NCBI GenBank assembly: GCA_905147135.1
Contig: LR990059.1
Span: forward strand, 17,259,001 to 17,323,000
Origin: Blastobasis lacticolella
Lineage: Eukaryota; Arthropoda; Insecta; Lepidoptera; Blastobasidae
Reading direction: 5' to 3'
DNA: 64,000 bases
The notes under the pieces were generated by a model. That model was not told where the DNA came from. It made no database searches and saw only the letters and a list, made by a program, of their open reading frames with translations. This document shows positions 34,660 to 45,725 of this stretch, in pieces; position 1 is the first letter of the stretch; every line of letters begins with the position of its first letter. The translations under genes were made by a program, and so were the position numbers.

Positions 34660-35840
34660 TACTTACTTCCCTAGACACCCAGGACATTGTCAGCTCCCGC
34701 GCCTGCGCTGACGGCTACAAACGAGGTGGCTGGCTCCGTCCGCCGCAGTATATCAGCGGTGTCTCGGCGCGGGCTCGCGAAGACAGGTGATTGCGCGCGC
34801 GCAGCGGTACCGCGATTTACCGCCGCCGCCCGCCGCCGTAACTAACTCCGCCCAAATAAGGCCGCGAGCAGCGAAGGTGTCGCTCGTTGCGCTCCCTGTC
34901 CAATTGTCTGTTCTCTATTGACTAGGCTAGACTTATTACGTAATACTGGATGTAAATAGGTAAACGTAAGACTCGTGTTACAAGAATTTAAAAGAGCACG
35001 GCCAACACGGGCCAATGGGACAGATATATGCTCGGATTCTTTCGGCGCGGAAACTTAACGAGTGTGCGGGCGCCGATTTAGTGCGCACTTCACGCGCGTA
35101 ATGGTCGCCCGGCGCCGGGAATTTAGATGAGGATTTAGGTTCGAGGCCTGTCAGGGGACGGTGTTACGGCGCGCGATACGTAAATAGTGAGCCGTTGAAG
35201 TAACTGATGGCGATCGGCACTCAAGAAGTAACGAACTAGCAACTACTATATCACGATTTTCGATATGAAGAAACCTGTTGAATAGTAACTGCTATCTAGA
35301 TGATACCGATAGAACACCTATCGAGATACTAAGATATGGACGCAGTTCTATCTGCGCTTGTTTTGAAATTCATACGCGCCATTACACTTGTTCGAGCTGC
35401 TGTTAGGAGTGGTTTAGTGCGCGCATTGAGATAAAGTCGCTCGTGAATCAGCCGAGTGCGCCGCTAAATCACCGCCGCGGCTCGATATCAATCGCGGTGC
35501 AGCGCGGGCGGGGCGGTGCGGGGCGGCTCAGGGTGGCGCAGGCGGTGCGGCGCGGTGCGGCGCGGTGCGGCGCGGCGCGGCGTTCCCAGGCGCGATCCCG
35601 CGATCTCCGATACGCGCCACCGGCTGACACTGCCACCCGATACCATCGCGCCTCGCGTCGTGCGATATTTGGAAGGGAAAACAGGAAAAGCCGTACACGA
35701 CGCGAGCGCAGATAGCCGATCGATTTTATAATAGTAGCCTAGATGCTATCGTATGTTAATTTAAGCCGCGCAGCGCTGCCTGCCACCCGCATCCGGCGAG
35801 GCCCGGCGTCGCCCGCGCACCCAATGATACGTACCTCTTG
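34660..35840. promoter_or_regulatory. CpG-rich island 13 (composite)
   Basis: Exact TGCGCGCGCGCA at 34792, near CGCGCCTGCGCT at 34698. A 10-bp tandem repeat (CGCGGTGCGG units) at 35543-35582. Open frames are Arg/Ala-rich and not credible. Confidence 0.38.
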
Positions 35841-36019
35841 CAAAATTCCAATAGATACTTACTTGCCTGCCTATTTCAAAATCATGTTGCCTCCATTATA
35901 TTTGGCTCGGAATCGCTTAGCCATTTCAAGGCAACCGATAACTGAACTTATTAAACTTTCATATGGCCGTCAGGAGTAGGTTCGCTGGATGTCCTCGCTG
36001 ATCCCGCGAGATGAGATAA

Positions 36020-36150
36020 CGTTACAAACTCAGCAACACGGAGATGGACGGCAGATAGTGAGGCCTGCGGGGGGAGGGGGAAAGGGGGAGCGGTGACGGC
36101 TGCGGATGCATGCCGTATTGAAATGTCGCTCGATACCATCGCCCGCCCGC
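36020..36150. promoter_or_regulatory. Short GC patch
   Basis: Includes a purine run ggggggagggggaaagggg near 36070. No exact palindrome. Confidence 0.25.
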
Positions 36151-36203
36151 GGTCACCAGCGACCTGTCTTGTTTTCTCGTATGCGGAACTGATGCAGCGA
36201 ATT

Positions 36204-36305
36204 AGCGAAATGCTATCTATCTATGTTCTACGGATTTTAAGTGGCGTAAATGCAGCTAATAGTATGGAATTTAGAGTAAACACTGTTAGATAGATAGATA
36301 GATGT
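36204..36305. repeat. CTAT/GATA inverted microsatellite pair
   Basis: ctatctatctatg near 36213 and gatagatagatagatg near 36288 are inverted copies about 75 bp apart, possibly the ends of a small MITE. Confidence 0.45.
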
Positions 36306-37079
36306 ATCCGGGCCGTTTCCGCATTCTGACGAACTTTCGCCTATTCTGTGTGGATATGGTGTGCTCCAAGATACCCTATTGCCAATGCCATCCCAATGCC
36401 TCCAGGAAACGTAGCAGTCCAAGCAATGCTGTGATCGTAAACACTGTTACGATTACAGCATTTTTATATATTTTGTTTACACTATGCTAAATACTTAACA
36501 ATATGAACGTTCAAAGTACCTACGTACCATCTCCGTGGCTTTCATATATCTTGCTAAACTTGAGGAATATGAGGTAATGCAAAACTTAAGCACCGAATAG
36601 CTACATCGCTCGAATCGCCGATGAGGTGGTATATGGTTTCACAGGTAAAGTGATGGTTTTATTTCTTTGAGAAAGCGAATATCGATTTATTAGCATTCAC
36701 AGTTTCGTCAGCCAGCTGAAAATTGAAACGATATTATGAAAATAAAAAATGTATTCGAATTTCGTCTAAGTACGAATAGTTGATTCTCTGTCGTAAGACA
36801 TAAAACAAGGCACTGACATATAAAAAGGTTGGCATGTGATATGTGAAAGGCAGATTTAAATACATTGTACCTAGATAACTAAGTATTTATCAAGGTTGGC
36901 AAACCGCAATGACATGATTTATCTTGACATCAACAATACATACGTGGACAGACCACATGTGCACCAGTACCACATCAGGCACACAAATATAATGAGAGTT
37001 GGTACACAAGTGCTTAATTACAAATCTGTTCCGGGTAACTCTGACCTTATCTCGCCGACAGTACTAGTATTTATGCCGT
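36306..37079. other. AT-rich spacer
   Basis: gtaaacactgtta occurs at 36276 and again at 36437. No gene was seen. Confidence 0.42.
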
Positions 37080-37600
37080 TTCGCCGACTATGTTTATAGC
37101 GAGCTGGATCCGGCTCGTAACATGTCTATTTCGCTACGGTTGAATAGGTCCCGGCGTTCATATATCCAGGGATCCCTTAATTGCGTGGCGGCCTCCCGCT
37201 ACGCCTGCGCCTGCGCAGCGCGGGAGATATAAATCAGCGCGCCGTGTGTCGCCGCGCACCGCCCGCCATGCAAATGCGGAGTGCAGCTCGCGGGCTCGCG
37301 GGGCAGGAAGCGCCGAAGCACCGGTTCGCACCTCTTTGTCGAGCCTTTGTGGCTCGCGGCTGCCCCAACATGCGTCAGGATTAGCGCCGCTCGCCCCGCA
37401 ATATTGTGACAATGAGCCGGCGCATTGTCCGCGTCTTAGGCGGTGGACGCAGCGATTTACGGGCGGCCGCTCCCGCCCGCGGGACTGCGGTCGCTGCATT
37501 TATTCATAACATTTGCGGGACGCATTTGAATATCTGGAGCTGCGTGCGTAGAAACTAATGACGAGCGCGAATACATTGCGGTGGCTATTTTCCTGGGCTA
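37080..37600. promoter_or_regulatory. CpG-rich island 14
   Basis: Exact TGCGCCTGCGCA at 37206. The 113-codon minus-strand and 87-codon plus-strand frames overlap and are compositional. Confidence 0.4.
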
Positions 37601-38039
37601 TTACTTTAGTATACCTTGCAGATGTCATTGGTGATATTTTTTATACATAATAGGTACATATAGCCTCAAACAAAATTATCAATGAAAGAATAATCGGCAA
37701 CAGCAGCTCGTAATAAATAGTCTACTGTGTTGGACTCGACCCATCTCCACATTTTGTTGAAAGCATTGCCAACTCCACGCTTGGCAAGCGGTATGAAGAA
37801 AAATACTCAATAGAAAAACCATCTTATGGTTTGCGAAGGTTTGCGTCTATGACATTAGATAGTAGCCTTTTACGACACGCACAAATTTATGCAACAAAAT
37901 CCAAAGCTACAAACTTTACCGAGTGGCGGTATATTACTAGATTGGACACATCGGATATCACGCGAGATTTAGAAATACTTACTCTGCGCTGACTGACAGA
38001 CGGACTGGCCACATCGTCCTCGGCCAAGCTCCCTCTCTA
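37601..38039. other. AT-rich spacer
   Basis: No gene was seen. Confidence 0.45.
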
Positions 38040-38230
38040 GTTGCGATTTGGTGGATTCCGTCGGACGCCTGACGGATTGATCTACTGCGGCGCGCGCGCG
38101 TGTCGCTGTCAATTACGCGCACGCGCATCCATCACCGCGCGGCTGCGGCGCCCCGCGCCCTGCGCCCCGCCGGAGCCGCAATGCATTTGCAACGGGCCGC
38201 GGCTGTCGACGGCTTTGCGGTAACCTGCAA
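38040..38230. promoter_or_regulatory. CpG-rich island 15 with canonical NRF-1-type site
   Basis: CGCGCACGCGCA at 38116 fits YGCGCAYGCGCR, the NRF-1/Erect-wing consensus, exactly. It overlaps the end of an AATTACGCG word at 38111. Confidence 0.4.
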
Positions 38231-38913
38231 GGGAAATCAATTCGATATGATTTATTGCCATATCAATATTTCCACAAATACAGGTGACGGCGTAAAAGAA
38301 ATTCTCGTAACGTACCTACTAATCCTTACTCCTATGTGCTCCTACTCCTTATAAAGTACTCGCGCCTTCTTCAATAAACTCCGTATATCCATACAGGGGC
38401 CCAAGTCTGCTAATTTTATTTAAGTCAAATGTTTGGTGATATTAATATTGATTTTCAATTGAGACTATTGCGACTTCATCACGATTAAGACGAATTAGGT
38501 ATTCAGTAAAATCTTTTATCAATAGCGTGGTAACAGAGTCGTGATTGACTCTCAATTGTTAATTGGTATTGCCTTCTAAAATCTAACAGGAGACTGTCGT
38601 TTTAGGCCACAATCGAGTTACATTCAGACTAGAAAATAGTACAATGGCAGTTCAATTGAATGCCAATGAAAAACAGTTTCTCTTAAATTGGTAGTAGAAT
38701 ACCAAAACGTGATAAATTTCCTATTAAGATTCAATTAAGACAGTCATAAATTAGAAGACTACCACCCCAGGGCATAAACTATCCTGTTTCGTTAATCACT
38801 ATTAATTAATTAATTTTTATTTATTTTATTCAGGTAATAAACAATCATGTTACATTGCATGTGGTTTCCAATTATATAGCTTGTAGACCTATACACATCA
38901 GTTCTATACGAAG
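38231..38913. other. AT-rich spacer upstream of the PLE
   Basis: No gene was seen. No upstream copy of the PLE terminal repeat was found by eye, apart from a 12-bp word atatagcttgta at 38873 shared with 41032. Confidence 0.45.
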
Positions 38914-40836
38914 TTGCAGAATAGGACAAGCGTAATATTTAATGCCACAGAGAACAATATATTGGAAAAAGGGCTCAAATATTGCCCTAGTACAAAACTA
39001 ACACAACAGGATATAGACGGTTTAGCAGCCGACCTTGCAGTTGCCACAATTGGGGATCAACGGTCTCAACAAGCTTGTTCACTACATCTACACAAAATCA
39101 ACACCTACAAACAAGAAAAATCTAAAGAAGAGAAAGTTATAAGTAATATAAGAAGGAAGATCGTGGAAAACAACCTAATAGTTACAAAAGCTGATAAGGG
39201 TAATACGGTAATCATTGCCAAAGTGGATGAATATAAGGAAAAAGTTCAAAATTTCTTAGAATCGGGACAATTTCAGGTGCTGAAAAAGGACCCGACTGAA
39301 AGATATAACAGCGAAGTCCGAAACCTGGTAACTTCCACCGAAAGCATTCTCAATGCATTCAGAGCACCATACTTGACAGAGATGAACCCCAGGCCTCCTC
39401 GTTTACATGGATATTATAAACTGCATAAAGAAAACCAACCAATTCGACCAGTAGTTTCATACACAGGCGCTCCAGCATATAAACTAGCAAAAACAGTAAA
39501 TAAACTATACAAAAGCTTGACATCGTATAAACCTACACACACAATTAAAAATAGTGTAGATTTAATAGAAAAAATAAGCCATATTAAAGTTTCACAACAG
39601 GCGAAATTAGTGTCCTTCGATGTAAAGAATTTGTTCACAAGTGTACCAGTCAAAGAATGCCTTCAAATAATAAATGAAAACCTATGCCAATCCAAACTTG
39701 AAGCACAAAAAATAATAGACTTAGAGGCAGCCATCAAAATTTGTCTAGATCAAAATTATTTTATATGGAACAAACAAACATACAAGCAAATGGAAGGTTT
39801 AGCAATGGGTAGCCCTTTGTCTCCTCTATGCGCTGACATTTACATGGACAATTTTGAAAAAGAAATTTTAAATTCGAGATTCCGTGAACACATACAATAT
39901 TGGTACAGATAATAATATGTCGATGATATATTGTGTCTGTGGACTGGAAATGATAACGACCTAAACAGTGTATTAGATTTTATGAATTCCTTGAACCCTA
40001 ATATTCAACTGACGATGGAAATTGGTGGAAAAACCATTAATTTTCTTGACATTACAATAGACATCACGAACGATCAACATGAATATAAAATATATCGTAA
40101 AGAGACATATAGCGATAATATTATACACGCCACATCCCGGCATCCAGACAGTCATAAACATGCGGCTTTCCACGCGTTTATCCATAGATTATTAAGTGTA
40201 CCAATGAGTCGAGAAAACTTTACTAAGGAGTTGAAAACTATAGAACGGATAGCAATAAACAATGGCTACTCCAAAAAACTAATAAACAATATTCTCATAC
40301 GCAAGCAAAGAGTAATAACTAGGAAAATGTTGGCACCCGCGGCTTTAGAAATTAACAAACCTACAAAAAGATGGGCAACAATTCCCTATGTTGGACCTAT
40401 CACACACAAATTGAGGAAAATTTGCAATAGCGATCAGTAAAACACTGCATTTTATAGCATAAAATCGCTGGGGTCCTTGATTTGCAACAATAAGGATAAA
40501 ATACCCATTGAAAATCAAAGTGGAATTTATAGTCTGACATGTGACACGTGTGCTAAAATATACATAGGTCAAACAGGAAGGAAGTTTAAAACAAGAATCA
40601 AAGAACATATAGCTAGCTGGAGAAAAAATACACAAACCTCGACCTTTGCGGAACACCTTAATAAAGAAAACCATATTTTTAACCCAGATAATGGCATAAA
40701 ATACCTTCATATAGCTGGGAAAGGACGTAGACTAGATGGACTAGAAGCTATAGAAGTGAACAGAATGAAGAAAGATAATATAATTAATGACCAAATTTCC
40801 TTATCGACATCACCTATTTTAAATTATTTTAAATGA
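38914..40836 (+). pseudogene. PLE reverse transcriptase / GIY-YIG endonuclease, three in-frame stops
   Basis: A single frame of 641 codons (counting from 38914, where the open stretch begins at TTG, not a proven start). Domains: an N-terminal helical region; ADKGN at residues 93-97; PRLHGYYKLHK near 162-172 followed by RPVVS; motif A FDVKNLFTSVP at 235-245; motif B GLAMGSPLSPLCADIY at 295-310; motif C YVDD at 335-338 with both aspartates present; FLDITI after it; then KETYSDNIIHATSRHP. The endonuclease has SGIYSL near 536-541, CDTC at 543-546, IYIGQTGRKFKTR from 549 and GLEAIEVNRM late in the domain. TAA codons occur at 39910, 39913 (directly before YVDD) and 40438 (between RT and endonuclease). 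No frameshifts are needed. Either the copy is recently dead or the stops are recoded; the first is more likely. Confidence 0.92.
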
Positions 40837-41060
40837 CATACCTTCGATATAATTTATATTTTTTGCCATTTACTTAAATGTATAACAATTGACATACCTT
40901 AAAAAATTTTGACTACTTGTAATTTGTATTATGTTGACATACTGTACATTTCTCTGCACTGTGACATCCTAACATTATTGTATACTGTCGGTACCCACAT
41001 CAACTTTAAATTATTATTTGTCGGTACCTACATATAGCTTGTAATCAAAATATAAAGTAA
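40837..41060 (+). other. PLE 3' untranslated region
   Basis: AT-rich. Repeats of tgacatacct (40836, 40890) and tcggtaccyacat (40988, 41019) suggest internal tandem structure. Confidence 0.6.
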
Positions 41061-41130
41061 TTGCCTGAAGATGAGTAATTCGAAACCGGTTGCAATTTAA
41101 TAAAAATTATATAATAAAGTGGAACTAGTG
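41060..41130 (+). ncRNA. Hammerhead-ribozyme-like core at the PLE 3' end
   Basis: CTGAAGA (41065-41071, fitting CUGANGA) is followed 10 nt later by CGAAACCGGTT (GAAA at 41082-41085). PLEs are known to carry hammerhead motifs in their terminal repeats, and the position is right. The intervening stem II would be weak, and the self-complementary CCGG would form only a minimal stem III. Cleavage is therefore uncertain; it may need dimerisation or be lost. Confidence 0.45.
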
Positions 41131-41224
41131 TACAAAAAGTGATTTAATTTACATAATATAATACAGTACCAATTTCACTTAAAAGTACCTAGAATGTACC
41201 ATACCCTGTCAATTCCACAATTTA

Positions 41225-41280
41225 TCCTATAGGTCGACAATTTAACTGGTGTATCGCCTGCGGTATGAGGGGGGCAGAAT
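41225..41280 (+). repeat. Repeat block inverted at 44705-44765
   Basis: ctataggtcgacaatttaac and tgcggtatgagg are matched on the opposite strand at 44705-44765 (ctataggtcgacaacttaac, tgcggtaggtgagg). Confidence 0.68.
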
Positions 41281-41283
41281 GGG

Positions 41284-41720
41284 AACTACTTACTCACGTA
41301 CCTAAAGAGATATGGAATTGTAAATTCTGAATATTGTATATTGTATGTGACAAAGCTTTTAGGTACCGACTGAAAAATCTTTTGTTGGATAAATCTGTAT
41401 ACTCTGTAAAAGAGTACATTAATATTTTACATTGACATAAGCATTTATTTTATATTTTGTTATTCCCATTCTGACATCATACTTATTATTTAAGTATGAT
41501 ATGTATGTTCAATTTTGTTGTTGTTGACAATATCATTGACTTACAATTACTATTTTTCATGTAATATTTAATGTACCAAAAAGTGTAAATCTGTTGGCAA
41601 ATAAATAAAAAAATAAAAAATAAAAAAATTAGTGCTATATTATGGACATTTAATTTTCAATGATAGATAAATAAACTAAAACTAAACTGAAATAAATGAT
41701 TTTTATTTATTTATTATAAC
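41284..41720 (+). pseudogene. LINE 3' end: ORF C-terminus and 3' UTR (family J)
   Basis: From 41352 one frame reads KAFRYRLKNLLLDKSVYSVK and ends ...YINILH at a TGA. This is typical of the last residues of a Jockey/CR1-type LINE polyprotein. A 3' UTR follows, ending in aaataaataaaaaaataaaa near 41600, then a second A-rich end at 41690-41715 shared with 3651-3680. The upstream 48 bp match 3603-3651. Confidence 0.68.
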
Positions 41721-41889
41721 GCACACGAGGTTAATTTACCAATGATAAATCCCGAGGTGGAGGCTTAAAAATGTTTGCTAAAAAAATTATAGAAGCACAG
41801 GTGTTTCCAAAGTGTGCACCGTGGAGAGGAAGGAGGGGCGCTGTGAGGCGCTCCCATCTTTTCGTCTCGAAACTAAACTTAGATGTTTG

Positions 41890-42165
41890 TTTACATATTA
41901 AATCATAATCATCATCATATCAGCCGTAAGATACCCACTGCTGGGCATAGGCTTCCCCCAGAGATCTCCATACAGGGTATTGCACCTTCCACATTCAGCT
42001 ACATCTGCGATCTTTATCAGATCGTCGGCACATCTAGTGGGAGGCCTACTCATGCTGCGTCTTCCGGTACATGATCGCCACTCGAGAACTTTACTGCCCC
42101 ATAGGCCATCTGTTCTGCGAGCTATGTGCCCGCTTGGCAATCTTTCGCAATAGTTCGCTTGCGGA
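41890..42165 (-). pseudogene. LINE ORF2 C-terminal remnant with (ATG)n tail
   Basis: On the minus strand an 80-codon open frame includes RRTDGLWGSKVLEWRSCTGR, RPPTRCADDLIKIADVAE and LWGKPMPSSG. It corresponds to the RPxTRWxDDL...LGEAYVQQW end of RTE/CR1-like LINEs. Drift is heavy but the frame is open here. The tail corresponds to atcataatcatcatcat at 41903-41919 on the plus strand. Confidence 0.75.
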
Positions 42166-43277
42166 TCTCCTCATTCCTGATTCGATCGCGCAATGACACT
42201 CCAAGTATAGCCCTTTCCATTGTAGTCTAAGAGCCCATGAGGGCCAGACCTTCCTATTGTCCGTAAGTATGAAAGTTTTTCCATGTGTGTCCCCAACACA
42301 GGTAAGAATGATCCCCGCCCATTAAACCTGGATCGTGGTTCCTTTGGCAGGTAACAGGTAACAAAGGTGTATAAAATCTTATCTCCAATTTCTTAAGTTA
42401 GCAAGCTCAATTTTTTTGTATTTTATTCGTAACAGCATTAATACTCACGATGCTCATTGCCAGACACATAGTATGGTTACAACCCTCCGCCGGACACCCC
42501 TAAACTATAATTATCTGTAATTATACTTACCTTATATTAGGAAAGCTGAATTTTATAAATGTTATTCAGAGAATTATTAAACTGAGTTTTCTCAGTAGCC
42601 AGACAGTTTTTTGGGTTCTATAATCCTGCCAGACGCATAAAAAGTGTCTCATATGCAACAACTGGTGCGAGTGAGACAGAGCGCTCAGTTAATTGCAATG
42701 TTATGCTAAACATATACTATCGTTTATTCCAAATTGTTTAGTGATTTTTTTATAATTCATTAAGAAATTTAATAAAATAAAATTATTACAGTCAGAATAA
42801 TACATTTTTTAATCTATAATCAGTAAAAATTTTCTAATATTCACATTTAATCAGTAAATTCTAATATTCACATTTTTAAACTCGTGATATCTCTCGAATG
42901 GAATGTCTGAATTGCATAATTCAAAAAGTTATATAAAGGTATTGAAGCAGTCGTGAATATGAAGTAATTGATTTTGATAAGGATTAATAGCAAAGTACCA
43001 ATAAATAGCGTTTTTTAGCGGCGGCATTTCAATTAAATTTTGAAAATAAAAGAACACATGCATACATGTGACATAACTATAATAGTTAGACATATACTGT
43101 CGTGACACTTTTTATAGATAATGATGTGTTCTGCAAAGTCGTAGTACATTATTTTGTTCTATCATCAATAGTTTTCGCAGCACACGCGATGTAAGGAATT
43201 TTTTGGGTATTTTTTTACACCTTGGGTTACATTATTGGAGTTTTATTAATGAACCGTAATTTTTTAGAAAATACGCT

Positions 43278-43566
43278 TCCGCTCCGGCCATGTACCAATG
43301 ACTGTTTTTTGAGTTATATACATTAGTTGAATACTAACCGATGCTCTTACGGTGAGGGAAAACATCGTGATGAAACCTGCACATTCAGGCGACTGGATGT
43401 GTAACCATGATCCAGTCTGGTCAGTTTCCCTTGTTAGCAGAGTCATGGAGGTCAGACGGCAGTCGCTCCACTGTAATTACCTGACCTGCCAAATCCTGGA
43501 TCATGGTCAAGGCGGACCCCGGGCCCTCGTGCGCGAGAGCACAACCGGGACATTAACGCCAAGATG
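43278..43566 (+). repeat. SINE family A without tRNA head
   Basis: Begins at the last nucleotides of the tRNA-like part (ccgctccggcc) and is otherwise a very well preserved body to acattaacgccaagatgg. Nested in the centre of the foldback element. Confidence 0.85.
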
Positions 43567-43573
43567 GTCACCC

Positions 43574-43706
43574 GGGGATAGTGTAGCTTCCCAACGGTGA
43601 AAGAGTTTTTGAAATAGGACCAGTAGTTTCGAAGCCTATTCAATAAAAACAAACAAACAAACAAACAAAAAATCAAACATTTCCTTTTTATAATATTAGT
43701 ATAGAC
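43574..43706 (+). repeat. LINE 3' tail with (AAAC)n
   Basis: tagcttcccaacggtgaaag, gaccagtagttt, then aaaacaaacaaacaaacaaa and taatattagtatagac, a 3' end layout seen in RTE-type LINEs. Confidence 0.6.
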
Positions 43707-44254
43707 GACAGCTGATGCGCAGTAAAAGATCGCACCGAACCGAGCGCTCTGTCTCACTCGCACCAGTTGTTGTATATGAGCCCCACTCTCGCAACTATTA
43801 CACTTTTAATGCGTCTGGCAGGATTATAGAACCCAAAAAACTGTCTGGCTACTGAGAAAACTCAGTTTAATAATTCTCTGAATAACATTTATAAAATTCA
43901 GCTTTCCTAATATAAGGTAAGTATAATTACAGAGAATTATAGTTTAGTGGTGTCCGGCGGAGGGTTGTAACCATACTATGTGTCTGGCAATGAGCATCGT
44001 GAGTATTAATGCTGTTACGAATAAAATATAAAAAAATTGAGCTTGCTAACTTAAGAAATTGGAGATAAGATTTTATACACCTTTGTTACCTGTTACCTGC
44101 CAAAGGAACCACGATCCAGGTTTCATGGGTGAGGATCATTCTTACCTGTGTTGGGGACACACATGGAAAAACTTTCATACTTACGGACAATAGGAAGGTC
44201 TGGCCCTCATGGGCTCTTGCTCTATTGCCTTTTGGGTGATAGTGAGTTTTCTTA

Positions 44255-44437
44255 TAAGGCTGGCATTGTCGAGCACGGTCCGGTCGTGGTTGGCGTGGGG
44301 TGGGTTTGCTGCGGCCATAGGGTGGTCAGCATGTCCCTGTGTGTTTCTTTCCTACTTTCTTACCCCTCCTTTTTGACGATTGCAAGAGATATTTAATATC
44401 CTAATCAATAAATAAATTTTGAATTTTGGAATTTTTG
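44255..44437 (+). repeat. LINE 3' end, family H
   Basis: gcacggtccggtcgtggttg to the tail tcctaatcaataaataaatt. The best-preserved copy of this family in the window; abuts the foldback element. Confidence 0.75.
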
Positions 44438-44704
44438 GATTTTGGCCCACAGTGAGCCATAAAATAAATATGAAGACCGAATTAAAAATCGAGATTTAGT
44501 TTTAAAAGCCATAGGTAAAGATTAAGTTTCTCGTCTCGGGATATTATACTTAATCTTGGGACAAGTTCGGGCATAATCTCGTGTGCATTCTTTTTCGGAG
44601 GAACGTCATCAACTGACGTTTCGCGGAAGATAATGCTCACTGCCCCGCGCCCCGCACCCCCGCGTTCATCAACGAAAAATCACCCAATCATAACCCAAAA
44701 ATAA

Positions 44705-44770
44705 CCCAATCCCACCTACCTCACCTACCGCAGGGGATATACTAGTTAAGTTGTCGACCTATAGTATACC
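44705..44770 (-). repeat. Inverted partner of 41225-41280
   Basis: Same block on the opposite strand, about 3.4 kb away. Together they bracket the repeat pile at 41.3-44.7 kb. Confidence 0.65.
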
Positions 44771-45479
44771 ATGCAAATGTTTCTAAAACTGGCTAAATTA
44801 TTATGAAACATATTTATATCACCAAAAAATTAAATATATGTGCTTGGAGAACGCAGGAAAAACCTATATTTGGCATAATTTGTTCAGCCAAAATTAATGT
44901 ATAATGTAAATTTGTGAAAACATTAAAATTGTGAAATCTAGAAAGGTAAACGAATAACGACTGATTTATACGTCAGGTACTCTTGCAATTTATTTAACAA
45001 TTTACACCAAAACCCAGCAATATCGGTGGAAGATCAAGCTGTATTGCAGTAGAAAAGCACCACCTGTGCCCATTTATAGTCCAACAGGATATATTTGGTA
45101 TCGGCGGCCTTCCTCGTGAATTACTCTATCTATTGGTAATCTGTACCTTTTTAAGGCATGAGTGAAGTGACACTATCTGAGATAGGCATGCTACTCCATC
45201 GTTCGTATCGTGATACGCCGATACTTACCGCCAGAGGAGTAAATATTTAACTCTACCTATATGGTAATTAAAAGCAGTTTACTTTTCTACCGGTGATAGT
45301 CTCTATCAAGTTGTAGGAGTCTGGTTTAAGTAACAATGGTTACGTTTTATTTTGTTCCAGTTTGGGACATGCATGAATGAGACATTTCACCTTAGTCCTC
45401 ACAGTAACAATGCAGCAGCGGTTCTGCATTTTTGTTGCCTGGACTGCATCCTTGATGCATGAATCGTAGATGTTATGGG
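44771..45479. other. AT-rich spacer
   Basis: No gene was seen. Confidence 0.42.
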
Positions 45480-45725
45480 CAATAGTTATTGCTTACCATC
45501 AGGTGGGCTGTCATCTCATTTGTCGCAGCGTAGCATAAAAGGATAATTTCTTATTTTAGGCTATGCAGGCATTTGACCGCCATCTCACCATCTAGAATCT
45601 CCGTAGACTGTCAAATGGGGAGCAGCATTTTCCTTTGTTGTTTCTAACACTGCGATCTCCAACCCGCCTGCTAAGCGTGGAGATTAAGGTCCTAAGTCTG
45701 CGATGACGAAGCAGCTTAGTCCTCA
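45480..45725 (+). repeat. Fragments of families D and E
   Basis: gcttaccatcaggtgggctg at 45491 (LINE family D end), then family E from about 45590 (tctccgtagactg, cgatctccaaccc, gctaagcgtggagatta). Confidence 0.55.

Larger units (their letters stand above)
38887..41130 (+). mobile_element. Penelope-like retroelement (PLE), 5'-truncated
   Basis: One element carrying a reverse transcriptase and a C-terminal GIY-YIG endonuclease, the defining architecture of endonuclease-plus PLEs. The reading frame is closed upstream by TAG at 38884. Sequence homologous to the first part of a PLE protein is missing, so the left end is truncated. The 3' side holds an AT-rich untranslated region and a hammerhead-like core. 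The element sits between a GC island and a LINE-rich tract. No target duplication was identified. Confidence 0.9.
42229..44218. mobile_element. Long-inverted-repeat (foldback-type) element
   Basis: The left arm 42229-42686 and the right arm 43743-44218 are inverted copies over about 460 bp with only a few percent mismatch. One length difference of about 18 bp is the extra ccactctcgcaactatta near 43782. Outer ends read AAGAGCCCATGAGGGCCAGA. The 1.05-kb AT-rich centre has no transposase frame and contains a SINE and a LINE tail. The ends and superfamily are not recognised, and no clean target duplication was found. Confidence 0.85.

Noticed and set aside
38914..40836. Host telomerase-related or nuclease gene
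   Set aside because: The RT motif order with a C-terminal GIY-YIG domain is specific to Penelope-like elements, and the frame has three stops.
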